From NCBI RefSeq assembly GCF_034190915.1, contig NW_026947485.1:29277519-29341518 (forward strand): a stretch of DNA of 64,000 bases, in the 5' to 3' direction. Source of the DNA: Cavia porcellus. Taxonomy: Eukaryota > Chordata > Mammalia > Rodentia > Caviidae. Position 1 is the first letter of the stretch. Each line of letters begins with the position of its first letter. The notes under the pieces were generated by a model. The model was not told where the DNA came from, searched no databases, and saw only the letters and a program-made list of their open reading frames with translations. Shown in pieces: positions 34,076 to 47,355 of the stretch. Both the position numbers and the translations under genes were made by a program.

Positions 34076-35904
34076 AACCTAGAATCATCTATCTAAATAA
34101 TGTCAAAATAGCCCTTGTTGCCTTCCACCTGTGGAAGGGTGGGCGCTTATGGGATTCAGTTAATTTTACACTTGGCATAGTATGTGAAAACAAGTTTCCA
34201 GCATTTGGGGATGCAGGCCCTGGGTTGAATATACCTATCATTGCCTAAGCCATGATCAGTGGCTAAAAAATTCTAAGTATAGCAGCTTTTCTACAGAACT
34301 TTGTTTTGAGTGACATCTGGGGTGAATTAAGTTTCTGTTTGGTCCCAGCATTAGCTACAGATGTGGAGGTGTAAATGTGCTTCCCAGGAACTGTAGATTA
34401 TATGGTCATGATGTAGACCACTTTTATTAGGAGCTCAAGTACCACATTTCCAGAAGTATGAAGAATGACAGCAAGGAAAAAAGCCTTTAGAGCTTAAATT
34501 ACAACCACATCTAATGAACTCGAAGGTGTTTTTCACTTACAAGGGTATTGCTTTTCAACTCCTGTAGCTTAAATGAATCTAGTGATCATAACAGTAAATA
34601 TGGGTTCCAAAGGTATCCCAAGAGGTATCATTAGTCACATATTACATCCTTTTCTAATTTGTACACTTGCCATGTTTCAGGGTTTCACAGTACTGCTGAA
34701 ACCTCCAGAATTTCATGTTTCCCTCAGCAGTCTACAATAACCCTTAGTCTGAATGACATGTATTATTTCCTCAGCAAACATGTGATGTGGAAAGCTTAGT
34801 AAAAGATTTATTATAAGAAATGGCTCGATGTTTTATTTCTTCCCTTAATTGAATACATTATTGCTCTGTGTTTAGAAATGCTGTGTTGATGTATTACACC
34901 TCAGAACAAATATGCACATGCCATCTGCAGCAAGAAGGTTTATTAGACTACAAATCAGGATACAGATGTTAGAGGAAAAGCTACATATGCTAAGTCATAA
35001 TACATCACAGCACATTTTAAATCTATAAATCAGGGTGGTCCTGTAGGTTTTATTTTATAAAAATTAAGATATTGGTACTTATGAAAATGCAGGTCTAGAT
35101 GCCCTTTCATTATACATATAATGGGTAAAGTGATAAGTTGCCGAGGTGACAGGTACAACATTGTAGGTGGCAAAAAGGACTAAGTAACTTCAAAAGAAAA
35201 GTCTCACATCCTTATTCCTTGATACTAGTACAAAAGATCCATATTTAAAGTCAGCATTCTGAAGCAAATGAGCAGATAGGTCTTCTGGGAGTGTAAATGA
35301 TCACATTTTTATTGATCTATTTCACAAATTTAGATTTTCATCCATTTATTAGAAGAGAATTTATTGAGTACCTGTTTTCTAGGTGACACTGTGTGCTAAG
35401 GTGGTATTAAAATGAGACTCACTTGCGTTATTTTGATGCAAGAAGAGTAGTTGAAGTTTTCTTTCTTTCCAATCCTCTGATCTTTAAAGATCACGCCTAA
35501 AAATGGACAAATTCTCTCCAGAAACATTATAAGAATATACCAATAATTTCATTAGTGGAAAGAATTAACAGATGAAATTTGGCCAGAGTAGCTAAGACTA
35601 CTTTCCTAAAGGATAATATGATTATTTTCCATTAGATTCTCAAAATATAACTCAATTATATCAATTTTAAATAAATAAAACCCAGGATGTTCACACTTTC
35701 AGGAAGGATTAATGTTCTGTAGCTCTATTGATCTTCAGCACTCTTCTTAAAGTATCTTGGGTAATCATTAACAACACTTTGTTCTGATCTACTTGCCTGT
35801 CATCTCAGGCTCTCCTAGCTCTCTACAAATGTATTTGCTCTTTATTCATCATGCTTATTCTATGCATAAAGCTGAATACTACTGATATTTACAACTGGGA
35901 AGTT

Positions 35905-35997
35905 TATTTATTTATTTATTTTTTGTACCGGGGGTTGAACTCTTGACCTTGCACTTGCGAGGCAGGCACTTAGGCCACTGAGCTAAATCCCCCCGCT
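35905..35997 (-). mobile_element. ID-like tRNA SINE with (TTTA)n tail
   Basis: (TTTA)n, GTACCGGGGGTTGAACTC, GCGAGGCAGGCACTTAGGCC, GAGCTAAATCCCCC. The tail array lies at 35905-35922. Confidence 0.85.
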
Positions 35998-36310
35998 AAA
36001 TTTTTAAAAAAATCAGATTGAGTACACCCTTAAAATAGGGTGTAGAGTTGATCTTCAAGAAAAAAAAAATGATCTCTTTCCGTGAAAATACTCAGAAAAG
36101 ACTGCTGGTGGCTACACAGCACAGGCAAAAGCAACAGTTCAAGAAACCACTATAAAAATGGACAACTCGTCCAGAAAAGCAGAACATCTCACTTTCTTAA
36201 AAGCAGAGCCCATGGGTGATAATCACTAACTTTATGGTGTATTTGTGTAATTTCATGTTTTCATGGCATTAAGTGACTTAATGTGCCGTCTCATTTACAA
36301 TATGAACAAG

Positions 36311-36432
36311 ATATGTATTCATTCACTCCTCGAATATTTCATGAGTGCCTGTTAAGAGCCAGACATCACACTCCATACTGGAGACACAAAGATGAATAAG
36401 ACAAATTCTCAGTGATCTTACTTCTTAGTTGA
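36311..36432 (+). mobile_element. L2-like relic
   Basis: 'attcattcactcctcgaatatttcatgagtgcctgttaagagccagacatca', then 'ctggagacacaaagatgaataagacaa', matches the 3' end pattern of mammalian L2. Confidence 0.55.
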
Positions 36433-36434
36433 GA

Positions 36435-39400
36435 AATAAAATGAAAGCCATTAGATAAGTATAACATATTATAATCCAGCTATGATGAAACACTAAGGTA
36501 ATGCAGGATTACCTGTGCAGTTGCTTCATTTTACAGAAAAGGAAACTGATAAAATACATTAATATTGCTGGGCAGTTTTAACAATGAAATTACAATCTGT
36601 ACTAAATTACTTAGTGTAACACTGGCCTATAGTAAAGACTCCATAAATGTCATTACTAAAGTGGCAGCAGAGTCATAGTTTGGTGCATGAGTCTGTACCA
36701 AATTTTTTGGATCCTAGCTACTTCTTAGTTTGTATAGCCTTAAGAAATTTACATTATCAGTGTAGATCAGTGAGGGCAACCTTTTAGAGCTTTCAGTGAT
36801 AACAAACAGAGCAATGCTGCATGCTTGCCATTGATCTAGATCTTGGTTTCCTCAGGGCTACGAGGAGACTAACAATTGTAACCACTAAGAAATCAAAGCT
36901 AGGAGAAAGTCTGAAAACTTTGTGTCACATCAACAATCTAGTTGACCTCTTAGAGCTATTTTGGGGCAGGAAGAGTAAGATACCCTTAAGTTTTACCACA
37001 GGGAAGAAAGTCCTCCACCGAAGAGTTAAGGTAGGAGTGGGCAGCAAAGCATATTTGGCATCTTGAGCAAAATTCTAGTGAAAGGAGAGCCCAAAAGAGA
37101 ACGGGGAACAAGGAAACTGGTTTGGGTAAGGGTAAGGGGGTTTGGACAGTGGTCGAATTGGACAAGACAGAGGAAAATAACTTCTAGAAGAGAGGAGGGG
37201 CATACGATCCATACATCTTGTACTTGTTTCTATCATTAGGTGAGGCAGAATCTTTTCAATATGTCCCATCCATATTTTGCTAAGTCAGGGTACTTTTTTG
37301 ATAAATAATTCCTAAAATGTTATTAATATATCTTAAGTAAGTTAGAGCATATGAACTAGCCTAATAATTACCTTTGATGGTATTTGGGGAAAGCATGCTC
37401 TTTCATTTGATCCTACAAACATGAAGGACATGAAATATTACTCTATAAGATATTTCATGATACTGAGAAGGTTTTCGTGTTTGCTGCTTTTTTAAAAAAT
37501 TTTTTCTTTTTTTGAATGGGGAATTTACATGGCTTTTTTTACAGCACACGTGGGATAAACATTGTACATCCTTCACTGTCACTATTCACCATTTTCAGAG
37601 AATGAAGAAGTTCTAATCTGTGGTCTAAGTGCTACCAATTCAATGGATCTCTTTCCTTGTCCCAGACAAGATCTTAAAACCTCTCCAGAAGTAAATGACC
37701 TAACCAAAGTCACCAAGGGGCTGATTAAAATGTGAGTATACTTCACTGTTCACATGGCTAGCTTCCGTAAGAGGGTAGATATTGCCTCTCTTCATTCTCT
37801 GATAATATTGATTATATTGAAGGTTAATTTATTACATAAGGTAACACTTAGAGAAAAAAATTCTTACATTAAAGTTAATTATGTATAATTGCAAATTTCT
37901 GCTATCCATTCTTATCACTCAGAACTTGTGTAGCACATCTAGGCTAGTCCAGATTCTTAAAAGGGAGACACAATTTTTATAATAACAAAGGTCCAATGGG
38001 TACCCTTTGCAAAGGTGTTTACTCTTTGTTCTGTTAGCTATTGAATCCAACCTTTGCATACTTGGATGAAGGGCATGCAAAATGGAAATGGAAATTTTAT
38101 TCCAAGTTATGTGCTAAACTTTGCATATACCATAAAAAGTTGTTTAAATGTGTGTAGAAAACTCAAATGTACTTCCTATAGAAAATTAATCTGAGAACAA
38201 AGATCCAGTTTGAAATAAGATAGAAAAGGCAAAAACATACCCACTGTTTCACCGTTTAGCCTTGTTCCCAGCCCACTTGCCCCAATCCCCTCATTAACGA
38301 GCTGTCATAGTATTTAAACATCATAGAATAAGAGAGGTATTTCAACAAAAGATCAAATACTCAGAAATCCCCCCCCACAACAGGTTATTCTTTGATTCCT
38401 GTACCAATAAACCAGCAAAAACAAGACAATATTTGAACTAGCAAAGCCTTCTGTGTTTTTTGATTGTGAAAAAGGAAAAGGAAGGAAGAACTGCTCCATA
38501 TTCTTTCTTCAGTTTTCCATAAAAGCACTCATTAAGTGTTTATATATAGTGATGACAGCATTTAGAGTGGTCATTGCCTGGCATTGGAAGGTAGTACCCT
38601 GGGGCCTTCCTTTAGTTTAATCTTGAAAAACAACAGTTCTTTTAGTTTTCAATGTACTAATTTGGCTCAAGCAATGCCATGAATTACTTTTGCATGAAAG
38701 CAGCCATAAAAAAATTACTGCAGAATGCTTCACCGGCAGTGAGCATCAGCATAAGCTGACATAAGCAAGTTATGCAGGTTAAAATAAACAGCAGAGAATT
38801 GGGTGTGAAAAAAATATTAATTAGGTGTGTCCATCTGACCACTACACAATTGCAAAACTTCTGCAGAGTGAAGCCAGTTTTTGTCAAGGTTTCTTACAGC
38901 TTGAAAAAGTTTTTTTCAGCTCCAACAAAAATACTCAAGAAACAAAATGAGGGCAAAAAAGATATGTTTGATTTTCTGCCACCTGCAAGAGGTAGGATTT
39001 TCAGTCTAAGCTGAGTTTACTAGGTTTTTACTCCCTTAAGGCACTGTTCTGTTAAGTTCAAGAGCCTTAGACAAAGCAGATAGCTGGGAAATGAATGATT
39101 CCCCTACATCATCAGTATTTCCTTGAGAACCTTTTCTTTGTGACTTTTATTGAATTACAAGAACCTGATTGTTCCCCAACCAGTTGTCCCTCAAGCATTC
39201 CTCAGAAGAGAAACTCCTGTTAGCATGAAAAAGAAGCATTATATCTTGAGAAAGCCCTTGTTAAATATATACATATGCTGCCTGTGACAATTAATACCGA
39301 GCCCTCTCAATCTCACTGTACTCTATTTGGAGAGGTTAAATAGCTCACTGCATTTCTTTAGAGCACAGACTTCAAAGTTAAGTCTTGTGACTCCAATCAG

Positions 39401-41510
39401 CTTACATTTACACCGTGGCCTTTTTCAGAATATTCTGAGAAACCAAATAAAGTGACAGCGATGTAGAAATAGCTTATTGAAGTAGAAAAACAAAACAGTG
39501 GGTTAGTAGCTCACTACCAGAGAATGATTAGTGCACAGTTTCTGAGTGACTGTTCTAACAGCCTAGGAAGGTCAATTTATACTTTCTAACTTATGAAATA
39601 AGGATGATACTAAAAGTATTCAAGTGCTCAGCACAGTCCCTGACACATAGAAAGAGCCCAGTGGATGTCAGCTAATTTTTCCTTTGGCCCAAAACATATT
39701 TGTTTTTTCCCTTTCCTTGATCCTTATGAGGTTCTGGCAACAGAGTGATAAAAGGGATCTGAGTTCATCAGGCAAGGGTATGGGGTTGTGCAAGACTGAA
39801 GAATTCCTTATCTTTAGTTTGCAGTAAGAAGATAAGAACCACAAAACACTGCAGTGGAAGTCCAACAGCAGAGAATCACTCAGGGACCTTGCTTATGGCT
39901 TAATGTGGAAAGGTTCTCTGGATGCTATTGTGCTCCATTTCTAGGGGTCCCCAAATCAAGGTTTGCAGCCAACTTGGGTCTACTGGCATATGGCCAGACA
40001 CTTCTTTTGTCTAGGCAACACTGTTTCTCCTTTCTTTCCTGATAACAAAACTCCAGCTGTGATTAGGTTGTTGGCAGAGATCCCTGATTTCAAGAAGGGA
40101 AGGTTTCTACCTCAATAAGAAAGAATAAGCTGAAAAGTTAGTCTAAATCAGTGCTCCTAAGTACTCTCCCCTTCTTCTTTGATTGGCTAGACACAATTCC
40201 ATCGTGGCCAGTGAGAACTAGGAACTCAGAAAGGCTTTTTCCTAAATAAAAGTCAAGGCTGCCCACAGAGAAAGCCTCCATCAATCTCCTTCCTCTTCTG
40301 AACTTGGTCATGGTAACAGGAGCAACAGCAACTATAACACGACCAAGAAAACGACAACACACTTGTCCCTAAAAATCATTAGACCTCTGAACCAGTTGAG
40401 GTGACTTCTTGTTGTATAAGAAATATGAAGTCCCAAATGTTTAAACCTATACAGATCAGTTTTCTATTTCTTTCAGTCAAATGTATTCCAAAGCCCTGCT
40501 GAGAGATGGGGCCCAAGCCATTTTTCTTACATGACTGTATCTGAACAGATATTCTAATAATCAACCACAAGAAACCATTTTTTCAATCAGCTGCTCTAAC
40601 GTCAAAGGAAACAGTCGTGTTTTATAACAAGTATTCTGCATTCAATTGGCTTATAAATTGAAAACACAGGCCAAATGGAAAAGTAAAAATGAAATGCAGT
40701 TGCTTATTTACCTACTTCCATCTACCCCTCTGCTGCATTTGGTTCAAAGAGACATAAAGTGATACCACTCCATCATTTCTGACAGAGCCATATTAATGAT
40801 GCACAATGAATGCTGAAATTTTATAACTAGTTGAGTTCTGTGCACAGAAGCATAAGCCAACTGTGTGTACATGGTCTCCTGTGTCATCTGCCACCAGACT
40901 AGTCTAATGCTCTCTCAAATGTCAGTTGCCACAAGCAATAAATGGTTATTATTAGTCTAACACTTTACCTATAGATGGTGTTTGACAGTTGTTCAGTATG
41001 CTTTCCCACCAGTTCTTTTCTTAAAGGCTCAAGTTTGCCAGTTACTAGCCGTTATCACCCCCACAGAAAATGCTACTGAGCCTGAGGAAAGGAATCCTTA
41101 TTTTCCTTCTCCCCTAGGTCCAGCTCTGTTACAGGCACTAATGACCTCCTTCTTAGCACCACTGCTGAATCAATTATAGTCCACTAGCAAATGAGTTGAG
41201 GTGACACTCTTGTTGCCTATACCAAAGCAAGAATCACACTGCAAACTGGCTCTCTGGTCTTCTGTCCTAGTGCTGCCTGACAACAGTCAGGCTTGTGCTG
41301 TTGTTCCTAAGATGATATCGAAATCTCTTGTTGGAAAAGGGTTCTATTCATATGTTGGGTCTGTTTCAAAAATTGCCAATCTCTCATACCCACAAATTGA
41401 ATTTCTGTCTTAAACTGGGTAGATCCCATACTGAAACACAAGCAACAGGAAGTCAGAGAATTGTTCCTACTTGATGAAACTATCCCTAGCAAAGACCCCA
41501 GTTTATATGA
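36435..41510. other. Long SINE-free unique stretch
   Basis: About 5 kb has no ID-like or B1-like SINE, unlike the rest of the window; only an old MIR (39535) and faint MIR-like words near 36520-36740 are seen. Short frames near 38684-39014 and 40982-41413 have no known motifs. Confidence 0.5.
39535..39680 (+). mobile_element. MIR relic
   Basis: 'aacttatgaaataaggatgatac', 'agtgctcagcacagtccctgacacatagaaagagcccagtgga' follows the MIR 3' half. Confidence 0.55.
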
Positions 41511-41514
41511 TTTA

Positions 41515-41700
41515 ATTCACATTAAATGTCCAGAATAGGCAAATCTGTAGAGACAGAAAGTAAATTAGTGGCTGTCAGAGGATACGGAAAGGAAAAATGA
41601 GAAATTACAATGCTTCTTTTTGGAGAATCAAAAATGTTCTAGAATTTAAAAGTGACCATCATTGCACAATCTTGTGAATATGCTAAAACCACTGTCTGTG
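41515..41700 (+). mobile_element. Old L1M-type 3' UTR fragment
   Basis: The 'aaatctgtagagacagaaagtaaattagtggctg' region, then 'cttctttttggagaatcaaaaatgttctagaattt' and 'gcacaatcttgtgaatatgctaaaaccactg', follow the well-known mammalian L1M 3' UTR in order. Divergence is high, so this is an ancient insertion. Confidence 0.6.
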
Positions 41701-41982
41701 TTTACCTCCCTGCACTTCCCTATCCAAATACAATTTATTATCACTTCACTTTATTTTCCAAGTGCAATTTTCCTAACACCTTCTCAAATCTGACCTACAA
41801 ATGCTTTATCTATACCTCGATGAAAACATAACTAAGTTAATGACTTTCCCAAAATATCTTTAGTTTAATAACAGACAATACTTTAAGTTAAAAAAAAAAG
41901 ATTTAACTTTATAATTTCAGGAATTATTGAGGATAGAGGTTGCTCCCACATATGATTAACTGGATTTAGATGAAGTACTTTT

Positions 41983-42062
41983 TTTTTTTTTAAACCAGGG
42001 ATCGAACTCACAACCAAGTGCTTGCAAGGCAGGAGCTTATGCCGCTGAGCTAAATCCCTGGC
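41983..42062 (-). mobile_element. ID-like tRNA SINE, young
   Basis: T-run, ACCAGGGATCGAACTCACAA, GCCGCTGAGCTAAATCCC. Flanked by TAGATGAAGTACTTTT (41967-41982) and TAGATTAAGTACTTTT (42063-42078). Confidence 0.88.
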
Positions 42063-42079
42063 TAGATTAAGTACTTTTA

Positions 42080-44470
42080 TCTTAGAAAATATGAAAGATC
42101 CTTCAGCAAACTGAAACTTGTTTTCAGCAGTATATTTCTATAAATAGAACTATGGCTTAGAAAGGATGTTTTTCAAGTTCCTAATTTAAGAATAGTTTCA
42201 AGTCCTCACAATACAGGTCATTTGGTGGGACATTTTATCAAAAATATGAAAAGTGATATTGCTGTGATGCTTCAAAGGGGAGATTAAAAGAATGTTTGCT
42301 AACTAAAAGTTCTTTATTCTTGATTTAAAAAAAGGAAATGGGGGACGCTGCTTTTTAAATTCTTCTCAGTCTAGTTTCCTGACAAACCTGTTTGATGGAC
42401 ATCAGGGACCTGAAGCAGAGCTTCCTCAGAACAAGTAGGCATCACTCATGCTCCATTGGATTTCTATGACAGAATGATCACATTCTGTAGAACCTGGCAT
42501 AAGCACATCATTATTAAGCCTTGCTTGAGCATTTTTTAACTGATCACGAATGCTGCAGTCCTTGGTGGCTCCTCTCTGCTGGCACTGTTTGTAGTTATTT
42601 GACCTTTTCTCAGTGGATAATCCACACAAAAAGCCCTAATTACTTCCCCAGCTTTGACCAGCCAGCAGTGTGAATAATCAATGACACTCATTTAGGTATT
42701 GCACAATCAGATGCTTATGGTGTTTAAAGAACATTTTTCCATTGACCTGCCACAGCTGTAGGACAATTATAAGCAGTAAAGCTGCTGTTGTAATCACAAG
42801 ATGACCAAGTGACCTTGTAGGTTTAACGTTGATGACTGGGTCCTTGACTGGGGCATAGTCATGATACAGAACATATTTTGGGAGAGAAAGGAAGCTTCAT
42901 TGTATACTAATGTGACATGCTCAGTCCCAAGAGCAATGTTCTGATATATTGGCAAATCCATAAGGCTTATATTGGCAGGTAAAATTCAGTATTTGTATCC
43001 ATAGCTTTAGCTACTTACCACTGTACATAAAACGATAGATAAATAAGATTAGGAAAGAAATGATCAAGTCATACTTTTTTCTACACTTTTCTTAAAGTAA
43101 ATGTGAAAATAAAACAAATAATATGACTTTCTATCAAAATAGATATTTAAAGGTTTCTAACATGTTAAATTTTTAAACAACATTTAAATTGCAATAAATC
43201 CTTATCAACTCTGAAGTCAACTTTCCATACAAAAATCGCTATTACAAAGACATAAGATCTGTGGTCCTTTGAAATGATCAAATTACATTTAAAGCTGAAT
43301 GATAAGTTATAGGAAAACAGAATATAATAACATTTCCAAGAATGTATTTCTGAGAACAATACTGTATGGAAAATCTTTTTTGGAAACAAGGATTCATCAT
43401 CTAAAGTTTAGGAAATGCAGCACACAATACCTGGTTTTTAGAAATTTATAATGTATCCTAAGGGTTCTGGAATGTGCTTTCAGAACAACTTGAGAAATGC
43501 TTACATAAAGCCTTATAGGCTCTTTTTTTCTTGTTATTACCATCTTCTATGAAAACTGAATTTGTAAAATTAGTTATTTTGTCAGAATGTGAATAAGTAG
43601 ACTTTCTACTTTATTTGAACTCCCACACATTTTTCATAATATTGTGTACAATATTGAATAAGATCAGTAAAAACAAGCAAGAAAACAAATTGGTAGGGCA
43701 ACATAACAGTTATGTTTCTAGCAGGAAAAAAAAAAATGAAGTAAGTGTCCTAAATGGGAGCACAACACAGGAAAGTTTGGGAGCAGACAAAGTCCTAGAT
43801 AAAAGAAAAGGATGGAAAGATAGTAGATAATAGCACAGACCACCCTCTCCTTAACTCCAGGGTTGTCCTGATTTAATCTGGCAAAGAAAGCAAACCAGCT
43901 CATCAGCATGCAATTGATGATTTATCCAGCCTGCTGTCAGGGGCAGCACTGTCTAAAGACACAGTTGAGAATGAGAAAAAACAGGCCAGTGAGTGAGCCA
44001 AAAAGGCAAATCATGGAAAAAAATATACACAGCAAAAATCTTGCACATTTGATGAAGTGATCTTGATTAATCTCAAGCTAGCTAAATCTTTCATGTTGGG
44101 GGCTCCTGGGATTTGTAACCCACGTTTTAACTGAACTAGCAGAAACCAATACTGAGAAAATTATATTTGTAACATGTGAGATGGGTTTTAAACATTACTT
44201 TTAGCTTCAGTGGGCAGCATTGTGTTTTCCCCCAGTACAAAGAATGCTTGGGTGATGTTTATAACTCTTTCCTTGTACAGTTCATTGCTCTATTGAAAAA
44301 TGAGGTCTACATTTTTCTGGATTCCCCAGCACCTCAAGATTAGGAAAGATCTTACCCCTCACTCTGCAGCACCATCTTTCAACAATTCAGAAACTCCCTA
44401 CAACTGGTTCCAGCTAATAATGTGTCTGAGAAAATTTTTGGCTTTGGGAATCTACTGATTTCCTCTATCA
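42080..44470. other. Unique DNA, nothing recognised
   Basis: No repeat family or coding signal that I can support over 2.4 kb. Confidence 0.5.
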
Positions 44471-44490
44471 ATATTAATTATTACATGTTG

Positions 44491-44574
44491 GGGCTGGGTG
44501 TTTAGCTCAGTGGTAAAGTGCCTGCCTGGTGAGCACAAGGTCATGAGTTCTATCCCCGGTACCAAAAAATCCAA
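44491..44574 (+). mobile_element. ID-like tRNA SINE
   Basis: GGGCTGGGTGTTTAGCTCAG, GAGTTCTATCCCCGGTACC. A 15-bp duplication AATTATTACATGTTG (44476-44490) recurs with one change at 44575-44589. Confidence 0.88.
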
Positions 44575-45091
44575 AATTATTACACGTTGCCAAATCATCA
44601 AGAATATGGGGTTACTATTAAGGTCAGTAATGATTGACAATTGAAAACAAACATATGGGATAGGCAGATGGGAGCCACAGCATCACCATGGATATTTACT
44701 TACATAAACTGCTGACTAAGTAATTTCTTCAACCACCTTGAAAACCCAGTCTTGGAATTAAAGGCATACTGGTGAGGGTGGCAAAACTGTGTGGAATGCA
44801 TGCAGTATTGCTAAGCCTAGTCACACATTTTGGTCCCTCAACTATATCACGGCTGTATATGGCCTTTGTATAACTGATACCACTTCAGATCCCCATTCTA
44901 AATTCAGTCAAAGAATTTCTTGAAAAACAGACTTAGAAGAAAAGGATTAAGAAAGTACACACGCATGGAGTAAAATATATGAACCTATGATGCCCTGAGC
45001 ACCAAGAAACTGAAAGTCTGAGAGTTGCTATATGGCATATGTATTACATGGGTATATGCATATGTATTATACGCAGGCACTATCACTTTTA

Positions 45092-45153
45092 GTGCTTTAT
45101 GAGTGAGGAACTGGAGTACAGAAAAGTTAAATGACTTGACAAAGTTTGTAGTA
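45092..45153 (-). mobile_element. MIR relic, short
   Basis: 'gaggaactggagtacagaaaagttaaatgacttgacaaag' matches the MIR core in reverse. Confidence 0.4.
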
Positions 45154-45255
45154 TACGTATATATGCACATATATATGTATAATCATTGTATAATATGTAT
45201 GTATAATGTATAATAACATATGTATAATAATTGTATATGTATGTATATATGTGTC
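45150..45255. repeat. Imperfect TATG/TAATA-rich simple repeat
   Basis: Interleaved 'tatgtata' and 'ataatgtataat' words over about 100 bp; no pure unit. Confidence 0.7.
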
Positions 45256-45631
45256 CGAGTAGACCACAAAGAGCTAATCTTCTAAATGCTGTGTTTTTTT
45301 TTTATTTTCACTGAAACTCAATGTTTTTTCTTTAAAAAAAAAGGTGTAGTATACATATTATGCATGCAACAAGATATTTATGTATATATATACTTTCATT
45401 TTATTTTATTCTCTTTAGTAAAACAAAATACTAGGTTTGCCATAGAATAGGAAAAAGGAAGTTACGAGGGACCTAAGGTTAATTATCTGAATCCTCCTTA
45501 CATATAATAAAACTTACCGTTATCCACATTGAGTTAAGGGGAAAAAAGTTCATTTATTCCTTTCAAAATTCAAACCCAGATAAAAAAGACACACACAAAA
45601 AATTCAAACCCAGAATCAAAAACAACAGGAT

Positions 45632-45746
45632 TTTTTTTTTTTTTTTTTTTTTTTGTCTTTTTCCTTTTTACGGTACTGGGGACCGAACCCACGACTGCCT
45701 GCTCGCGAGGCAGGCACTTATGCCGCTGAGCTAAATCCCCAACCCC
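45632..45746 (-). mobile_element. ID-like tRNA SINE, very young
   Basis: A 24-base T-run, the GTCTTTTTCCTTTTTACGG tail, GGACCGAACCCACGACTG, GCTCGCGAGGCAGGCAC and GCCGCTGAGCTAAATCCCC keep most CpGs. Perfect 11-bp duplication AACAACAGGAT at 45621-45631 and 45747-45757. Confidence 0.9.
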
Positions 45747-46500
45747 AACAACAGGATATTTATGTTGAAAGTATTCGCCCTGCATTTGTGTCTACTTAAG
45801 GTTACACACCCAGATATACTGAGCATTATTTGAATAATCTATATAAAGAACACCTAAGGGTTTTTCCTTCTTTGATTAAACTACTGTATACAAGAGAACA
45901 GTTTTTATATTCAGGATGAGTTCTGACATGATTGAGCAACTAATTCAAAGGAATGTGTTCTAAACTTGCAGCAATTTAGTGATTCATTATTATTAATATT
46001 TTCATTAAACCATACAAAGCTTCCATGATATAAACACAGTTTTCTTTTTCGAATCAGTCAGCATATCTGAACATTAAAGCTTGTTTGATTTTCTCAGAGT
46101 GTTGACTGGTTGTTCTGAGGAATTTGGCTTCTTTTATACAGTTAAGAAAATTTAGAAAAGGTGCCACAAGAAAGCTTCTGACAATGCGATGAGTTTACCA
46201 AGTATTTTCAAAAAAAGATCTTGGTCAGTCATTTGGGCATTTTATGCACAGAAAGTAAAAAATCTGATATTCTTTCACATTGATAAATGCTAAAAAGTAG
46301 ACTGGTTAAACTACATAAAATATTCACAGCATTGCTCTATATGAAAATTTATTTCAAGTTTCAGTTTAGCTTGCCAGAACAAATCTCTGCTCACTCCCTT
46401 GGCTGGGACTCTGTTTCATGACCCAGTAAGGCAGTTTCCTCAACAAAGATAAATTTGTTCTTGTTGCCATTGTTTTTGTTTTGTTTTGTTTTGTTTTTCA

Positions 46501-46556
46501 GCATGAAGAGTCTGAACTATACATGCTAAGCAAGTGCTGTAACACTGAACTGTACT
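46501..46556 (-). mobile_element. Old tRNA-derived SINE fragment
   Basis: 'AACTATACATGCTAAGCAAG...CACTGAACTGTAC' is a diverged reverse ID-like fragment after a (TTTTG)n tail at 46474-46497. Confidence 0.45.
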
Positions 46557-46897
46557 TTCAGTAGAAGAGATAGATGTTCTTAGCCAGTAACCTGTCTAAA
46601 TGGGACAACAGGAAGAAAAGCGTTGGGACATGTGTTCCCCTAAGATGCATGCCTATGTAAAAGCGGTTAGAATTGAACAACTCACATTCTTGGAATACAA
46701 GACAGTGTTGACCACTTTGTGCCACACTCTAGCTTTTTCTCCTACAGCATTCAGGAGCCAGGGCATTAGCCTGTTAGCCATATTCCAGGAATGATTCTGG
46801 GGTTACTCCTGTCACAGGATAACATAATTTGGAAACATCTTAAAACTATTTAGTCCAGAGGTACCCATGATTCATAGCAATATAAATGTCTTAATAA

Positions 46898-46999
46898 TTT
46901 TTTTTTTTTTTTTTTTTTTTTTTTGCGGTACTGGGGATCAAACTCACCTCATGCTTGCCAGGCAGGCGCTTATGTCACTGAGCTAAATCCCCAGCCCGC
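46898..46999 (-). mobile_element. ID-like tRNA SINE, young
   Basis: Long T-run, GCGGTACTGGGGATCAAACT, GAGCTAAATCCCCAGCCC. A 16-bp duplication TGTCTTAATAATTTTT (46887-46902, overlapping the T-run) recurs with one change at 47000-47015. Confidence 0.88.
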
Positions 47000-47123
47000 T
47001 GTCTTAGTAATTTTTAACTAATTTTTTTTACTAATTTTTAGTATATTCCTAGACCAACAGCAATAACTGAAGGTCATATTTATTAAGTAGCTTCATCTAA
47101 ATGCTTAATAAGTATTTACAGTG

Positions 47124-47290
47124 AAATATGGTGACAAACACCTATAATTCCAGCATCCTTTAGCTGAGGCAGGAGGATTCTAAATTTGAGACCAAACTAG
47201 ACAACATAGTGACTTAGCAAGACTCTGTCTCAAAACAGGAAAATAAAAAAGGGCTAGAAATGGGCCTCAGTGTGAAGGCCCAGTACCAAA
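47124..47290 (+). mobile_element. B1-dID-type composite SINE
   Basis: A B1-like left half ('acacctataattccagc', 'ctgaggcaggaggattc', 'aagactctgtctcaaaac') is joined by an A-rich linker to a right half that is a degraded ID-type unit (GGGCTAGAAATGGGCCTCAG, CCCAGTACC). An (AT)n array follows. Confidence 0.65.
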
Positions 47291-47298
47291 AAAAACCC

Positions 47299-47300
<2 letters not shown>

Positions 47301-47346
<46 letters not shown>
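47301..47346. repeat. (AT)n microsatellite
   Basis: About 23 uninterrupted AT units grown in the tail of a B1-dID composite. AT-rich sequence continues to about 47420. Confidence 0.95.

Positions 47347-47355
<9 letters not shown>

Larger units (their letters stand above)
32540..35900. other. Unique DNA between isolated SINEs
   Basis: Only the ID-like SINEs at 33146 and 33983 and a faint L2-like word at 35345-35410 are recognised. No exon-like frame. Confidence 0.5.

Noticed and set aside
40982..41413. Two neighbouring plus frames of 65 and 70 codons, considered as a retroviral relic
   Set aside because: No retroviral motif could be recognised and no LTR is nearby.
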